In this document: piece by piece, positions 9,894-19,275 of the stretch
Position numbering within the stretch: position 1 is the stretch's first letter
How the letters are laid out: each line of letters opens with the position of its first letter
Assembly (NCBI GenBank): GCA_020628095.1
Contig: JAHDFP010000007.1
Coordinates: 97,550-161,549 of the forward strand
From: Saprospiraceae bacterium
GTDB taxonomy: Bacteria > Bacteroidota > Bacteroidia > Chitinophagales > Saprospiraceae
Direction: 5' to 3'
DNA: 64,000 nt
Program-made: the position numbers and the translations under genes
Notes under the pieces: generated by a model
The model's input: the letters and a program-made list of their open reading frames with translations, nothing else
What the model was told of the DNA's origin: nothing
Databases searched by the model: none

Positions 9894-10393
9894 ATTGAAG
9901 AGTCTTTTCTGACGAGTTTCGGAAAATAGGTATTCTTGACTTTCGTATTATCAGGATGTAAGTCTTTCCAATTTTCTGCTGATGACTGTAATACAACGAT
10001 TCCAGTCGTCGGCACATTATCTATAAGACTTTCAGAAAATTGATTGGAAAAATAAGTGATTGTTGGATTATGGCTAAAATAAGCTGGCAAACTCACCGAC
10101 TCCTCCAATGAATTAATAAGAAACAACCAATCTTCTTCTCTGCCAAAATATAAATCCGTCTCTATGGAGATGTCTATGTTTTGATGTTCTAGGGCAAAAT
10201 GTTCTGCTGTCCTATGCGCTCGCTTAGCTGGGCTGCTATATATATGAGATATGTTATATCCAAGTGACTTGATATATGCGGCCATGTAAGGTGCATCTCG
10301 CTTTCCTCTCGGATTGAGTGGCCTCATTTTGTCTTCGAGATGAGGGTCATCCCAGGAGGATTTAGCATGACGTATTAGTAATACTTGCTTCAT
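9890..10393 (-). CDS. sixA: SixA-like phosphohistidine phosphatase
   Basis: 167 residues of the histidine-phosphatase superfamily: RHAKSSW at the N-terminus carries the nucleophile His8/9 region, followed by RPLNPRGKRDAP, SSPAKRAHRTAEH and a C-terminal YFSHNPTI with the second catalytic His. SixA dephosphorylates phosphohistidine on phosphorelay or phosphotransferase proteins; in Bacteroidota the substrate is not established. The length is typical for the short SixA branch without a cap domain. It is the first gene of a two-gene unit with the DUF4296-like lipoprotein, divergent from the gene at 10477. Confidence 0.85.
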   Translation of the reverse strand: MKQVLLIRHAKSSWDDPHLEDKMRPLNPRGKRDAPYMAAYIKSLGYNISHIYSSPAKRAHRTAEHFALEHQNIDISIETDLYFGREEDWLFLINSLEESVSLPAYFSHNPTITYFSNQFSESLIDNVPTTGIVVLQSSAENWKDLHPDNTKVKNTYFPKLVRKDSSI

Positions 10394-10476
10394 TTTCCGA
10401 TAATATATAAAATAGTTAGTAGATTAAAGGTTCGCTTAATTTTTTTCCCTAATAAGTAGTCTTAAGCCATAACTGA

Positions 10477-11808
10477 TTGGAAGAAGAAATTAAAAGGATT
10501 CAGAAGTTAAAAATCAAAGATATCCTCTCGGATCTCAAGGCTGTGGATATAAAAAACTTCGTGAGTAGCTATGCCCGTAAAGATGCTTCATTCGCCATAG
10601 CCTTTAAGTCTCACTTTATATCCCGTATACAATCAGAAGACCAGGAGAAAAAGTACAAGAAAATACTGGGTGAAATAATCAAACCCAAAACCGTAAACAA
10701 CCCAAGAATAACTCAGGCTCAGAAAAAAACCATCAACATTATTTTCGAGGACTTCGTGCATCAGATGAATGATGCGCTTTCTGGTGCAGACTACAAAGAG
10801 GCCTACTTTCTGACTAAAGAATCACTTGACAAGATCGCTTACTTACAGAATAGATATAGCATAGGAGACATCAGCGTAGAAAAAGTACGTGTCAAGTTTT
10901 TGGATGGTATGGATATGATTCTGGCTCAGGATCTGGCGCCTTCGTTCAGAAATTATGCTGAAAACGCCCTGATAGAACTAGTCAGAAAATCTTACTACAT
11001 ACCTAAGTCTTATAACCTCATCTCGGTAATCAACAGTCATCATGGCTTCTCCAAGAACGAAAAAGAAGAAATCATCAGTGAGCTAAATGTAAAGGCAAAA
11101 AACATAGCCGATAAGAGCACCGTCCTCTCCACATTGATAGAGCTATCCCATCCGCACGTAAATCTAGCCAAAGAGCTCATGATTAACTTCGATCATAGTC
11201 AAATATTCTATGCACTCAAAAACCTGCAATCCATCGGAAAATATGACTTCGCCGACTTTTATACCAGTAACAAAAAGATACAATTCAGTTATCAGGTCAA
11301 TCTGCTCAAGGCCTACGAAAATCTCTACAGAGAAAAATACCAATCTCTGACCGAGTCCATACTAAATCTCAAAACCGCAGAAGTCCAAACTATAGATCTG
11401 GATGATTTCATAGATTCTTTGCCTAAGCCTTATCTGAAAAAAGAGATAAGCAATTTGTATGGTTGGATGGAGTCATTGAGATTTATTCATCAATGTAACC
11501 TCTTATGTAAGGCGGAAAAGGATGAAAAATTACTGGAAATACTCAGAATCAAAAATGAGATAGAATGGCTCAAAGCTTATGACAGCTTTCTTGTAAATCA
11601 TGGTCATGAAGAGGATGTACTTAGTTTATATCTTAAGTATGTCGAGGAATACCTAAGTTCGCACATTGGTCTTAAGTCTGCGGAATTTCTCAATAGACTC
11701 AATGCCCACTTAAAAAAATTGGGCAATCAAAAAATCATTAAAGAAGTGCACAACTTGGTGAACACTAAATTTTCTCATCGAAAAGCAATTAAAAAAAACG
11801 CTCTATAG
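10477..11808 (+). CDS. Helical protein of unknown function
   Basis: 443 residues starting at TTG. I do not recognise a family. The sequence is charged and almost entirely predicted helical, without signal peptide or membrane helix; the first ~60 residues (SYARKDASFAIAFKSHF) and the C-terminal half resemble helical-repeat segments found beside SWIM zinc-finger domains, but no CxC..H zinc motif is present. The stop codon TAG shares its G with the GTG start of the beta-phosphoglucomutase gene, so the two are translated as a coupled pair. A cytoplasmic scaffold or repeat protein is the safest description. Confidence 0.75.
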   Translation: MEEEIKRIQKLKIKDILSDLKAVDIKNFVSSYARKDASFAIAFKSHFISRIQSEDQEKKYKKILGEIIKPKTVNNPRITQAQKKTINIIFEDFVHQMNDALSGADYKEAYFLTKESLDKIAYLQNRYSIGDISVEKVRVKFLDGMDMILAQDLAPSFRNYAENALIELVRKSYYIPKSYNLISVINSHHGFSKNEKEEIISELNVKAKNIADKSTVLSTLIELSHPHVNLAKELMINFDHSQIFYALKNLQSIGKYDFADFYTSNKKIQFSYQVNLLKAYENLYREKYQSLTESILNLKTAEVQTIDLDDFIDSLPKPYLKKEISNLYGWMESLRFIHQCNLLCKAEKDEKLLEILRIKNEIEWLKAYDSFLVNHGHEEDVLSLYLKYVEEYLSSHIGLKSAEFLNRLNAHLKKLGNQKIIKEVHNLVNTKFSHRKAIKKNAL

Positions 11809-12458
11809 TGAAATACGGATTTATTTACGATTTGGATGGTGTCTTGGTGGATACGGTTGATTTTCATTTTGATTCTTGGAAAAAACTGGCGAATAGTCTG
11901 GGTTTCAAGATAGGAGATAATATCAAAGAATCTCTCAAAGGCATCAGTCGAATGGATTCTTTAGACATCGTTCTGGCAGAGGGAGGATACAAAGCGGATC
12001 ACGAAGAAAAACTAAAACTTGCTGAACGGAAGAATCAATGGTATGTTGCTAATCTGCAATCCGCTGACGATTCTGTAATACTATCAGGCGTCATGACTTT
12101 TATAGCACGTTGCAAAGAAAGTCATATCCCCATGTCCATCGGGTCTGCAAGCAAAAATGCCCAGACGATTATATCCAAAACGAGTCTTAAGGGAGAGTTC
12201 ACTCGGATTGTAGGAGGCAATGATGTCAAAAATGCCAAACCTGATCCTGAGGTATTTCTATTAGGAGCAGAAAGTCTAGGTCTTCCACCTGAGCAATGTA
12301 TTGTATTCGAGGATAGTCTTAAGGGTTTAGAGGCCGCTGGAAGAGGAGGATTTAAGTCTGTCGGCATAGGAAAAGCCACTAATTTACCTATTGCTGATAT
12401 TGTGATAGAAAATTTGGAAAATATTCACCCTAAGACCATAATAGAACTCGTTACATAG
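11808..12458 (+). CDS. pgmB: Beta-phosphoglucomutase family HAD hydrolase
   Basis: 216 residues, start GTG overlapping the previous stop by one base. Haloacid-dehalogenase fold with the nucleophile/acid pair D8 and D10 in YDLDGVLVDT, then FHFDSWK and LKGISRMDSL, which match the cap residues of beta-phosphoglucomutase (interconversion of beta-glucose 1- and 6-phosphate), SASKN (motif II), AKPDPEVFL (motif III Lys) and FEDSLKG (motif IV). No maltose or trehalose phosphorylase gene is adjacent, so the sugar pathway is not visible here. A related sugar-phosphate phosphatase is the main alternative. Confidence 0.85.
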   Translation: MKYGFIYDLDGVLVDTVDFHFDSWKKLANSLGFKIGDNIKESLKGISRMDSLDIVLAEGGYKADHEEKLKLAERKNQWYVANLQSADDSVILSGVMTFIARCKESHIPMSIGSASKNAQTIISKTSLKGEFTRIVGGNDVKNAKPDPEVFLLGAESLGLPPEQCIVFEDSLKGLEAAGRGGFKSVGIGKATNLPIADIVIENLENIHPKTIIELVT

Positions 12459-12480
12459 ATGTAGGTCTTTATTTTTTTGA
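12432..12480 (+). terminator. Possible terminator after the pgmB-like gene
   Basis: AAGACC at 12432-12437 pairs with GGTCTT at 12464-12469, followed by a T-rich run to about 12487. The loop is long (26 nt) and the left arm lies inside the coding end, so this is a weak call. Confidence 0.35.
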
Positions 12481-12537
12481 TTTTTTTAAGGTAGAATAGG
12501 GTTAAGGTAAATATAAAGTCCTATTTTATTATTGCAA

Positions 12538-12556
12538 AAACACGTAATTCGTGTTT
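12538..12556. promoter_or_regulatory. Palindrome upstream of the propeller/OmpA gene
   Basis: AAACACG and CGTGTTT form a perfect 7-bp inverted repeat around TAATT, 24 bp before the start codon. It could be an operator or a hairpin in the 5' leader. Confidence 0.35.
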
Positions 12557-12579
12557 AGTATCTGGACAGTTATTATTCG

Positions 12580-14367
12580 ATGAAGTATTTATTAGCATTC
12601 ACTTTTTTTCTTCTTATTTCTAATGGCTTTAGTCAGGACATAGAGAGAACCGAACTTGTACTAGAACGAGTCAACGGATTTTCTTCTAATGATAGAATAG
12701 AAGATATCGTAGTCGATAGAGATTTAGTGCTCTTTGCAGGAAAGAATGGCGTATCCTCTTATGATTACACTAATTCTTCCTTATCCCAAGTTGTGGATAA
12801 CAAAAACTCCGTCTCCGTCCAACTATCCAAGAATGGAAATATATTCTCTGCTTACAATAACGGCAAGCTCTATGTCAACGATAAGTTCTTATATCATCTG
12901 GATCAAGAAGGACTAGAGATAACAGACCTGGAAATATATAAGGGAAAATTATGGGTAGCGACCAGTAAGGGTATACATATCTTCAATATAAGCTCCCAAA
13001 AATATATCACTAGCTACACCCTATCCAATACTAAGATGAAGTCCGATAATGTGAAATTCATTCATCACTATAAGAATCTGGAGAATCTATGGATAGGAAC
13101 AGAAAAGGGACTAATAGAGGTAAAAGGAAAGGACAAGTGGAAAATCAGTAATACAAAAGAGAGCTTTATCGCAGTGACAGAAAATATAGATGGGATGTGG
13201 TTAATGAGTGATAAGGAACTATATCTAGTCTACGCGGAACAAGGACGCGACCGTTGGCAGCAACAGGGACTTTCTAAAGGATTATACCAAGGAGAGGTCA
13301 ATGATCTGGCACTTGATGATAAGGACAACCTATATATCGCATCAGATATCCTGATAAGGTATAATCCTTATAAAGAAAAACTTGAGCAGTACGGAGAAAA
13401 TCTGGGTCTGGTGGCAAGTAAGTGCTTATCTCTAGCCAGTGATGATAAAGGTGTATTATGGTTAGGCACAGAGGATGCTGGATTATTTCGCATCTACGAA
13501 GATAAGATGGACATCAATCAAATGGTCATCACTACTCTACTGGAAAAACCAATAAGCTGTACAGGAGGTTCTGATGGAAGCATCAGAGTTGCCGTACAAG
13601 GAGGACTTCCTCCTTATAAATATCTATGGGAAAGATTTCGCCTCAAAGGAGAAACCAATCCGTCTAAGCTCAAAGCGGGAACCTACAAGGTTACCGTAGA
13701 AGATGCCATCGGCGTAAGACAGTATGCGTCCATTTTCATAGAAGATCCGGAACCATTGGAGGCGGAGGTCGTAAGTACCACTCCAGTCTCAAAAGCTGGA
13801 AAAAAAGATGGGCAAGCTGTTATAAGAGCCTTGGGAGGAACCGCACCTTATAGTTATCAATGGGAAAACGGTGGTACAGAATCCAAGAATAAAAAACTGA
13901 CCTACGGTAATAATAATGTACTAATCACTGATTCCAAAGGTTGTGGTCTACAGACCTTTGTGGAGGTGGGTAAACCCAAACTGCTGCCTGATCTAGACAT
14001 CACCAAAGTAAAAGAAGGACAGACCCTTAAAATAGATAATCTATACTACGCAGCAAATAGCAGCGAACTCACAGAAGAATCTCACGAAGTGCTCAAAGAA
14101 GTCTTTGACTTCCTCAATGTGAACGATAACATATTCGTAGAGATCGGTGGACATACTAATGATGTACCATCTGACGAATTCTGCGATAAACTGTCTACAG
14201 ATAGAGCCAAAGCTGTCTCAGATTTCTTATTAGATCAAGGGATAGGTACTGATAGAATATCCTATAAAGGCTATGGAAAACGCAACCCTATCGCATCTAA
14301 TAAAAGCCTCAGAGGAAGACAGCTTAACCAGCGAGTCGAAATCAAAATCTTGAGAATAGAGGGTTAA
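12580..14367 (+). CDS. Secreted beta-propeller/SprB-repeat/OmpA-domain protein
   Basis: 595 residues with an N-terminal signal peptide (cleavage about residue 18, after GFS). Residues ~20-310 hold short repeats of two-component-regulator-propeller type (LWVATSKGIHIF, LWIGTEKGLIEV, LWLGTEDAGLFRI), predicting a beta-propeller. Residues ~315-465 hold two SprB-like segments (CTGGSDGSIRVAVQGGLPPY; GQAVIRALGGTAPYSYQW). The C-terminal ~120 residues are an OmpA/MotB peptidoglycan-binding domain (LYYAANSSELTEES, GGHTNDV, LSTDRAKAV, NQRVEIKI). It is therefore probably a periplasmic or outer-membrane protein tethered to peptidoglycan, with the propeller as a binding module. It is transcribed alone. Confidence 0.85.
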   Translation: MKYLLAFTFFLLISNGFSQDIERTELVLERVNGFSSNDRIEDIVVDRDLVLFAGKNGVSSYDYTNSSLSQVVDNKNSVSVQLSKNGNIFSAYNNGKLYVNDKFLYHLDQEGLEITDLEIYKGKLWVATSKGIHIFNISSQKYITSYTLSNTKMKSDNVKFIHHYKNLENLWIGTEKGLIEVKGKDKWKISNTKESFIAVTENIDGMWLMSDKELYLVYAEQGRDRWQQQGLSKGLYQGEVNDLALDDKDNLYIASDILIRYNPYKEKLEQYGENLGLVASKCLSLASDDKGVLWLGTEDAGLFRIYEDKMDINQMVITTLLEKPISCTGGSDGSIRVAVQGGLPPYKYLWERFRLKGETNPSKLKAGTYKVTVEDAIGVRQYASIFIEDPEPLEAEVVSTTPVSKAGKKDGQAVIRALGGTAPYSYQWENGGTESKNKKLTYGNNNVLITDSKGCGLQTFVEVGKPKLLPDLDITKVKEGQTLKIDNLYYAANSSELTEESHEVLKEVFDFLNVNDNIFVEIGGHTNDVPSDEFCDKLSTDRAKAVSDFLLDQGIGTDRISYKGYGKRNPIASNKSLRGRQLNQRVEIKILRIEG

Positions 14368-14514
14368 TCATCAGAAAATTTTAACTAATTCGGCTTTTTT
14401 GATAGAAAATACCGCTGTTTTTATACGCGAAGAAATTTTTTATATATAAATTGCCTGAATATGTGTGATTAAATCCTATTTTGACACATCATTTAACTAA
14501 CTAAAATTTTCAGA

Positions 14515-15132
14515 ATGAATAAGTATTTAGTCGAATTTATCGGCACATTCTTTCTTATCCTTACGATTGGTTGTGCGGTAATAGGAGGTGCTGGTAGTCT
14601 TGCACCTGTAGCAATAGGTAGTGCGCTGATGGTCATGATCTACGCTGGTGGTCATATATCTGGAGCTCATTATAATCCTGCGGTAACAGTAGCTGCTTGC
14701 CTAAGGGGGGCGTGTAGCTGGGGTGATGCACCGGGTTATATTATTGCGCAACTTATAGGTGGAGCAGCCGCAGCCGCGACTGTAGGCTATCTCGTAGGAC
14801 ATAATGCCGATGCCGCTGTATTAGCTACAGACAAAACGATAGTTGCTGAGATTCTTGGAACATTTGCTTTAGTTTACGTGATACTTCATGTGGCTACTGC
14901 TAAGGCTAATGCGGGTAACTCTTATTTTGGTTTGGCTATAGGTTTTACAGTGACTGCGATGGCTTATGCCTTAGGTGGTATCTCAGGTGGTGCTTTTAAT
15001 CCAGCTGTTGCCCTAGGCGCAGGAATAATGAATCTTGTATCTCTTAGTGATATATGGATGCATATCGTAGGTAATCTCATAGGTGCCGTACTTGCAGCGT
15101 ATGTATTCCTTTTCGTTAATGGTAGAGATTAA
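14515..15132 (+). CDS. Aquaporin-family (MIP) channel, unusual pore residue
   Basis: 205 residues, about six transmembrane helices and the two half-helices of the family: first NPA box HYNPAV (N54-A56) and second AFNPAV (N161-A163). The residue after the second NPA, normally the Arg of the aromatic/arginine filter, is Val164, so this is not a standard AqpZ or GlpF and its permeant cannot be named. The length is slightly short (usual 220-280). It is a single gene followed by a good terminator; the upstream 147 bp contains a weak TATTTTG -7-like element. Confidence 0.88.
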   Translation: MNKYLVEFIGTFFLILTIGCAVIGGAGSLAPVAIGSALMVMIYAGGHISGAHYNPAVTVAACLRGACSWGDAPGYIIAQLIGGAAAAATVGYLVGHNADAAVLATDKTIVAEILGTFALVYVILHVATAKANAGNSYFGLAIGFTVTAMAYALGGISGGAFNPAVALGAGIMNLVSLSDIWMHIVGNLIGAVLAAYVFLFVNGRD

Positions 15133-15176
15133 TTCGATATAGATTTTATACCAACTTAAACAATTCGAAAAATTAC

Positions 15177-15204
15177 AAGACCTCCTTTATGGAGGTCTTT
15201 TTTT
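15177..15204 (+). terminator. Rho-independent terminator after the aquaporin gene
   Basis: Perfect 9-bp stem AAGACCTCC / GGAGGTCTT with a 5-nt loop, followed by a run of T. Lies between the convergent aquaporin and enoyl-CoA hydratase genes. Confidence 0.85.
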
Positions 15205-15240
15205 GTTATGTATTTGGATTATCTAAGAAAGAAGGATTCG

Positions 15241-16017
15241 TTATTTTCTAAATTCTGGCTTTCTCTTTTCTAAGAATGCCTTGACACCTTCTGTACTTTC
15301 ATCTGACTCTATAGCCTTACTAAAGGTTACACACTCCTTGACAAACCCATTGGATGATTTGTCAAAGTAACTATTGACCATATCAATTATACCCGCGACT
15401 GAAGAAGGTCCTTTGGCAGCGATCTTCCCTATGATCTTCTTAGCTGTACTTAGCAGGGTTTCCTGAGTGGTAATATGTGTTATCAGACCATATTCCAGAG
15501 CCTTTTCTGCATCTATCATATCTCCTGTCAGCAGCAACTCCATAGAGCGACCTTTGCCCAAATATTGGATAAGTCTCTGCGTACCTCCATACCCTGGAAT
15601 CAATCCTAGATTAATCTCGGGTTGACCAAATCTGGCATTATCAGACGCTATTCTTATATGACAGGACATAGCTAACTCGTTGCCGCCGCCCAAAGCAAAG
15701 CCATTGACAGCAGCCAGTACGGGTACTTTGCAGTTCTCTATTTTGGCGAATATAGATTGTCCATTCTGAGCAAATTTAAATCCTTGATCTTTATCTAGTC
15801 CCTGGAACTCAGCTATATCTGCTCCCGCTACAAATGACTTTTCGCCAGAACCAGTGATAATGATTCCTTTCGTTGTACTCATATCTATCCCCTCCGTGAA
15901 TAGATAAGACAACTCCTCCATTACTCTTAGGTTGAGTGCATTAAGTGACTTGGGTCTATTGATAGTCAACAATACGATACCCTCTTGCTCCTCTACTAGT
16001 ATATGTTCTAATTCCAT
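15241..16017 (-). CDS. Enoyl-CoA hydratase/isomerase (crotonase) family
   Basis: 258 residues, cytoplasmic. It has the oxyanion-hole segment FVAGADIAEF, the GGGNELAM loop with the first catalytic Glu and PEINLGLIPGYGGTQRL with the second, the arrangement of true enoyl-CoA hydratases; the C-terminal FLEKRKPEFRK is typical too. Function: hydration of trans-2-enoyl-CoA in beta-oxidation or a related CoA pathway. No other beta-oxidation gene is next to it. Its start is 1 bp from the flippase stop, so the two are probably co-transcribed, but the pairing looks fortuitous. Confidence 0.92.
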   Translation of the reverse strand: MELEHILVEEQEGIVLLTINRPKSLNALNLRVMEELSYLFTEGIDMSTTKGIIITGSGEKSFVAGADIAEFQGLDKDQGFKFAQNGQSIFAKIENCKVPVLAAVNGFALGGGNELAMSCHIRIASDNARFGQPEINLGLIPGYGGTQRLIQYLGKGRSMELLLTGDMIDAEKALEYGLITHITTQETLLSTAKKIIGKIAAKGPSSVAGIIDMVNSYFDKSSNGFVKECVTFSKAIESDESTEGVKAFLEKRKPEFRK

Positions 16018-16018
16018 A

Positions 16019-17509
16019 TTACGATTTGAACTTTTTTATGAAGTCAATGACCATCTGATTAACATCTTCAGATATATTCCAAAAATAAGCTATTGGCAAG
16101 AATATAATACATAATACGGTCATCTTGATTATACCATTGATTATGGGATGGAATTCCACAGGGAACAAATAGTAGCAACCTACTCCAACCAATAATAAGA
16201 GAAGGGCTTTGAGATTAGATACAGTAAAGGGATGTAAGCCATAACTCACGTACAAAAAAACTAATTTGATAATATTATATACAGCCAATGATATGGATGT
16301 GGCTATGGCTGCTCCGAGTATATCATACTCAGGTATCAACTTATAATTGAGATAAAGATTAGATACCGCCAATATTCCAAGAAAAATCAAATTGTATCGA
16401 TACTTTTTAGAGTAAATAATTAGCTGTGTATTGACACTAGTTATCATGTCGAACAACTTGGCGGACCCTACTAGTAACAATATACCTCTGGCATAAGGAA
16501 AGGTATCTGGATTAGATGAAATATTAATCAGATCATCCAATACTAACCACAGACTTAAAAACACAAATACTCCAACCAGGAATAAATTTGCAGAAGCCTT
16601 TTTATATACTTTATTGAGTTCTTCGTAATCATTTTCCTCCCAGGCCTTAGATATGATCGGTCCAGCAATCTGCACTAGTGACCTCGTAGGTATCTCTATC
16701 ACATTGGTTATAAACAATGCCTTACCATAAAATCCATTCTTTGTCATACCCAGAAAGAAGGGGATCATGATAGAATCTAATCGTACTGCGATACCAGAAC
16801 TCAACTGATTAAGGCTACCAAATAGTGAATAGCTCAGCATATCTTTAAAACGAAAACCGGATTTCGGTTTTCTAATTCCACCGAACTTAAGCCCGCCTAA
16901 CTTCCACAAATAAATGATAAGCAACAAAGTCACCGTCGCAAAAAATATGAGTATACTCTTTGCGAAAGTTTCTCGACTGATTTCGTAGTAAACGTAGACC
17001 AATATTAAAATTGGCAAGAAGGCCTTGTAAGCGAACTGATTGATTATGTTAGGTATGACTATACGCAATAAATTAGAACACTGCGAAACCAAAATAAAAA
17101 TCAGTATAAGTAGGCCAGTCAGTATGATGACGTAGACCTGATTATCTTCTAAGATACCAGAGTCCATTTTTAGATACTCCAAAAACTGCAAGAAGTAAAC
17201 CTTGATATAGGACCAAGACAATAGAAAGATGAAGAATACAATCACAACGGATAGGAACACAAGCGTCAAAAAACCATTATAACCTTTTCCACTCTTCTCT
17301 CTGAATGCTGGAAAAAACTTTACTACAGTAGAACCAATACCAAGGCTTGCAATAGGAATCAGAAGATAAGCTGTGTTATATAACCACTGAGCATATCCAT
17401 ATATCTCGTCATCCAGCGGATAAATAAATAAAACAGCAAAAGCACCTATCAATGCACCCGCATAATTGACGATGGTACTTTTTATACCCTGTCGCTTGAT
17501 AATACCCAC
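16019..17509 (-). CDS. Polysaccharide flippase (MOP/Wzx-like)
   Basis: 496 residues, GTG start, 12-14 predicted transmembrane helices, with the N-terminal IKRQGIKSTIVNYAGALIG and mid-protein SYSLFGSLNQLSSGI of the oligosaccharide-flippase (MOP) superfamily. Such proteins move lipid-linked saccharide units across the inner membrane for O-antigen or capsule. No glycosyltransferase cluster surrounds it. In Bacteroidota single orphan copies of this kind are common. It lies 1 bp upstream of the enoyl-CoA hydratase gene and 56 bp downstream of glnS on the same strand. Confidence 0.85.
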   Translation of the reverse strand: MGIIKRQGIKSTIVNYAGALIGAFAVLFIYPLDDEIYGYAQWLYNTAYLLIPIASLGIGSTVVKFFPAFREKSGKGYNGFLTLVFLSVVIVFFIFLLSWSYIKVYFLQFLEYLKMDSGILEDNQVYVIILTGLLILIFILVSQCSNLLRIVIPNIINQFAYKAFLPILILVYVYYEISRETFAKSILIFFATVTLLLIIYLWKLGGLKFGGIRKPKSGFRFKDMLSYSLFGSLNQLSSGIAVRLDSIMIPFFLGMTKNGFYGKALFITNVIEIPTRSLVQIAGPIISKAWEENDYEELNKVYKKASANLFLVGVFVFLSLWLVLDDLINISSNPDTFPYARGILLLVGSAKLFDMITSVNTQLIIYSKKYRYNLIFLGILAVSNLYLNYKLIPEYDILGAAIATSISLAVYNIIKLVFLYVSYGLHPFTVSNLKALLLLLVGVGCYYLFPVEFHPIINGIIKMTVLCIIFLPIAYFWNISEDVNQMVIDFIKKFKS

Positions 17510-17565
17510 TTATGATATTGAAAGTTTATCTAATATAGACTAAACGTAAGTAGTACGATTTATTA

Positions 17566-19242
17566 TTACTTTTTCTTTTGCATTTTCGCCCAAGAATCCT
17601 TGAGAGTGATCGTCCTATTAAAGACTAACTTGTCGTCATTAGATTCCCGATCCTTGATAAAGTATCCTTTGCGCATAAATTGTAAAGACTCTGTATCGCC
17701 GACATCTTTCAAAAATTGCTCAGCCTTGGCCTTACTTACAACCTGTAGAGAATCCTTATTATAAAAATCAAGATAATCTACATCCTCATGACCATCTGGC
17801 GTAGGATCAGTAAATAATCGATCATATAATCTAAGCTCTACATCCAAAGCAGAATTGACATCGACCCAGTGTAGGACGCCTTTAGCTTTGATACCTGATG
17901 TATCTTGACCACTTTTACTTTCTGGATAATAATTGCAATGTACTTCTGTAACACGACCATTATCATCTGTCTTGTAGTCATGTGCCGTGATGATATAGGC
18001 CCCTTTGAGTCGAACATTTTTCTCTGGTGCTAATCTGAAGTATTTCTTAGGTGGATCTATCATGAAATCATCTCGCTCAATGTAAATTTCCCTAGAGAAA
18101 GTCATATTATGTGTCCCTTTATCCTCATACTTAGGATTATTAGCGGTAGATAATATTTCTTGTTGGCCTTCTGGATAATTAGTTATGATAACTTTTATGG
18201 GATCAAGGACCACCATTACTCTAGTCGCTACCTCATTGAGATCATCACGGATCACAGATTCTAATAACTCCAGTTCTATAAGATTATCTCGCTTAGCGAC
18301 GCCTACTATATTACAAAACCTTCTAAGGCTCTGAGGAAGATAACCTCTCCTTCTGAGTCCTGACAAAGTCGACATACGCGGATCATCCCAGCCAGTCACA
18401 TATCCTTCTGTAACAAGCTTGAGCAGTCGCCTTTTGGATGTTATCATATAGGAAACATTCATCCTGGCAAACTCAATCTGTCGAGAAGGAAATATTTCTA
18501 AATTTTCTATTAGCCAATTATATAAAGGCCTGTGATGCATAAACTCTAAAGAACAAAGACTATGGGTGATATTCTCTATCGAGTCCGATTGTCCATGCGC
18601 AAAATCATACATCGGATAGATGCACCATTTATCTCCCGTGCGATGATGCTCGGCATGTTTGATGCGATATATGACAGGATCGCGCAATAGCATATTAGGT
18701 GCTGCCATATCTATTTTAGCACGTAAGACCATCCTACCATCAGGATGTTTCCCATCTTTCATTTCTTCAAATAAGCGAAGATTTTCTTCTACTGATCTAT
18801 CACGGTATGGGCTATTTTTTCCAGGCTGCGTGGGTGTGCCTTTCATATCTGCCATTTCTTCTGCCGAAGATTCGTCTATGTAGGCTTTCCCTTCTTTTAT
18901 CAACTTGACAGCGTAACTGTAGAGCTGGTCAAAGTAATCCGAAGCATATAAGGCCTCTCCTTCCCATTGGAACCCTAGCCAATTAATATCTCTCTTGATC
19001 GCCTCTACATACTCAGTTTCTTCCGTGACAGGATTGGTATCATCAAATCTCAGATTAGTCTTACCTCCATATTTCTGAGCGGTCTCAAAGTTGATACATA
19101 TTGCCTTAGTATGTCCTATGTGCAAATATCCATTGGGTTCTGGAGGAAAACGGGTATGTATGCGTCCCTCGTGTTTGCCATTAGAGATATCTTCTTCTAT
19201 AATCTCCTCTATAAAATTCTTAGACTTATATTCTTCGCTCAT
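17566..19242 (-). CDS. glnS: Glutaminyl-tRNA synthetase
   Basis: 558 residues, class I synthetase of the GlnRS type. RFPPEPNGYLHIGHTKA holds the HIGH motif (residues 41-44), FDDTNP follows, and the second ATP signature appears as MITSKRRL in place of MSKRKL. DDPRMSTLSGLRRRGY and the C-terminal anticodon-binding beta barrels (DFMIDPPKKYFRL...) complete the fold. The length equals that of bacterial GlnRS (about 550). Direct Gln charging implies that tRNA-Gln need not pass through GatCAB. It is 33 bp downstream of argS on the same strand, giving an argS-glnS unit. Confidence 0.97.
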   Translation of the reverse strand: MSEEYKSKNFIEEIIEEDISNGKHEGRIHTRFPPEPNGYLHIGHTKAICINFETAQKYGGKTNLRFDDTNPVTEETEYVEAIKRDINWLGFQWEGEALYASDYFDQLYSYAVKLIKEGKAYIDESSAEEMADMKGTPTQPGKNSPYRDRSVEENLRLFEEMKDGKHPDGRMVLRAKIDMAAPNMLLRDPVIYRIKHAEHHRTGDKWCIYPMYDFAHGQSDSIENITHSLCSLEFMHHRPLYNWLIENLEIFPSRQIEFARMNVSYMITSKRRLLKLVTEGYVTGWDDPRMSTLSGLRRRGYLPQSLRRFCNIVGVAKRDNLIELELLESVIRDDLNEVATRVMVVLDPIKVIITNYPEGQQEILSTANNPKYEDKGTHNMTFSREIYIERDDFMIDPPKKYFRLAPEKNVRLKGAYIITAHDYKTDDNGRVTEVHCNYYPESKSGQDTSGIKAKGVLHWVDVNSALDVELRLYDRLFTDPTPDGHEDVDYLDFYNKDSLQVVSKAKAEQFLKDVGDTESLQFMRKGYFIKDRESNDDKLVFNRTITLKDSWAKMQKKK

Positions 19243-19275
19243 TTTATATTCGTATTCTCTCGATTATCAGATTTG

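Noticed and set aside
14440..14490. Promoter for the aquaporin gene
   Set aside because: The TATTTTG there is one base short of TAnnTTTG and the nearest TTG is 23 bp away, outside the normal spacing.
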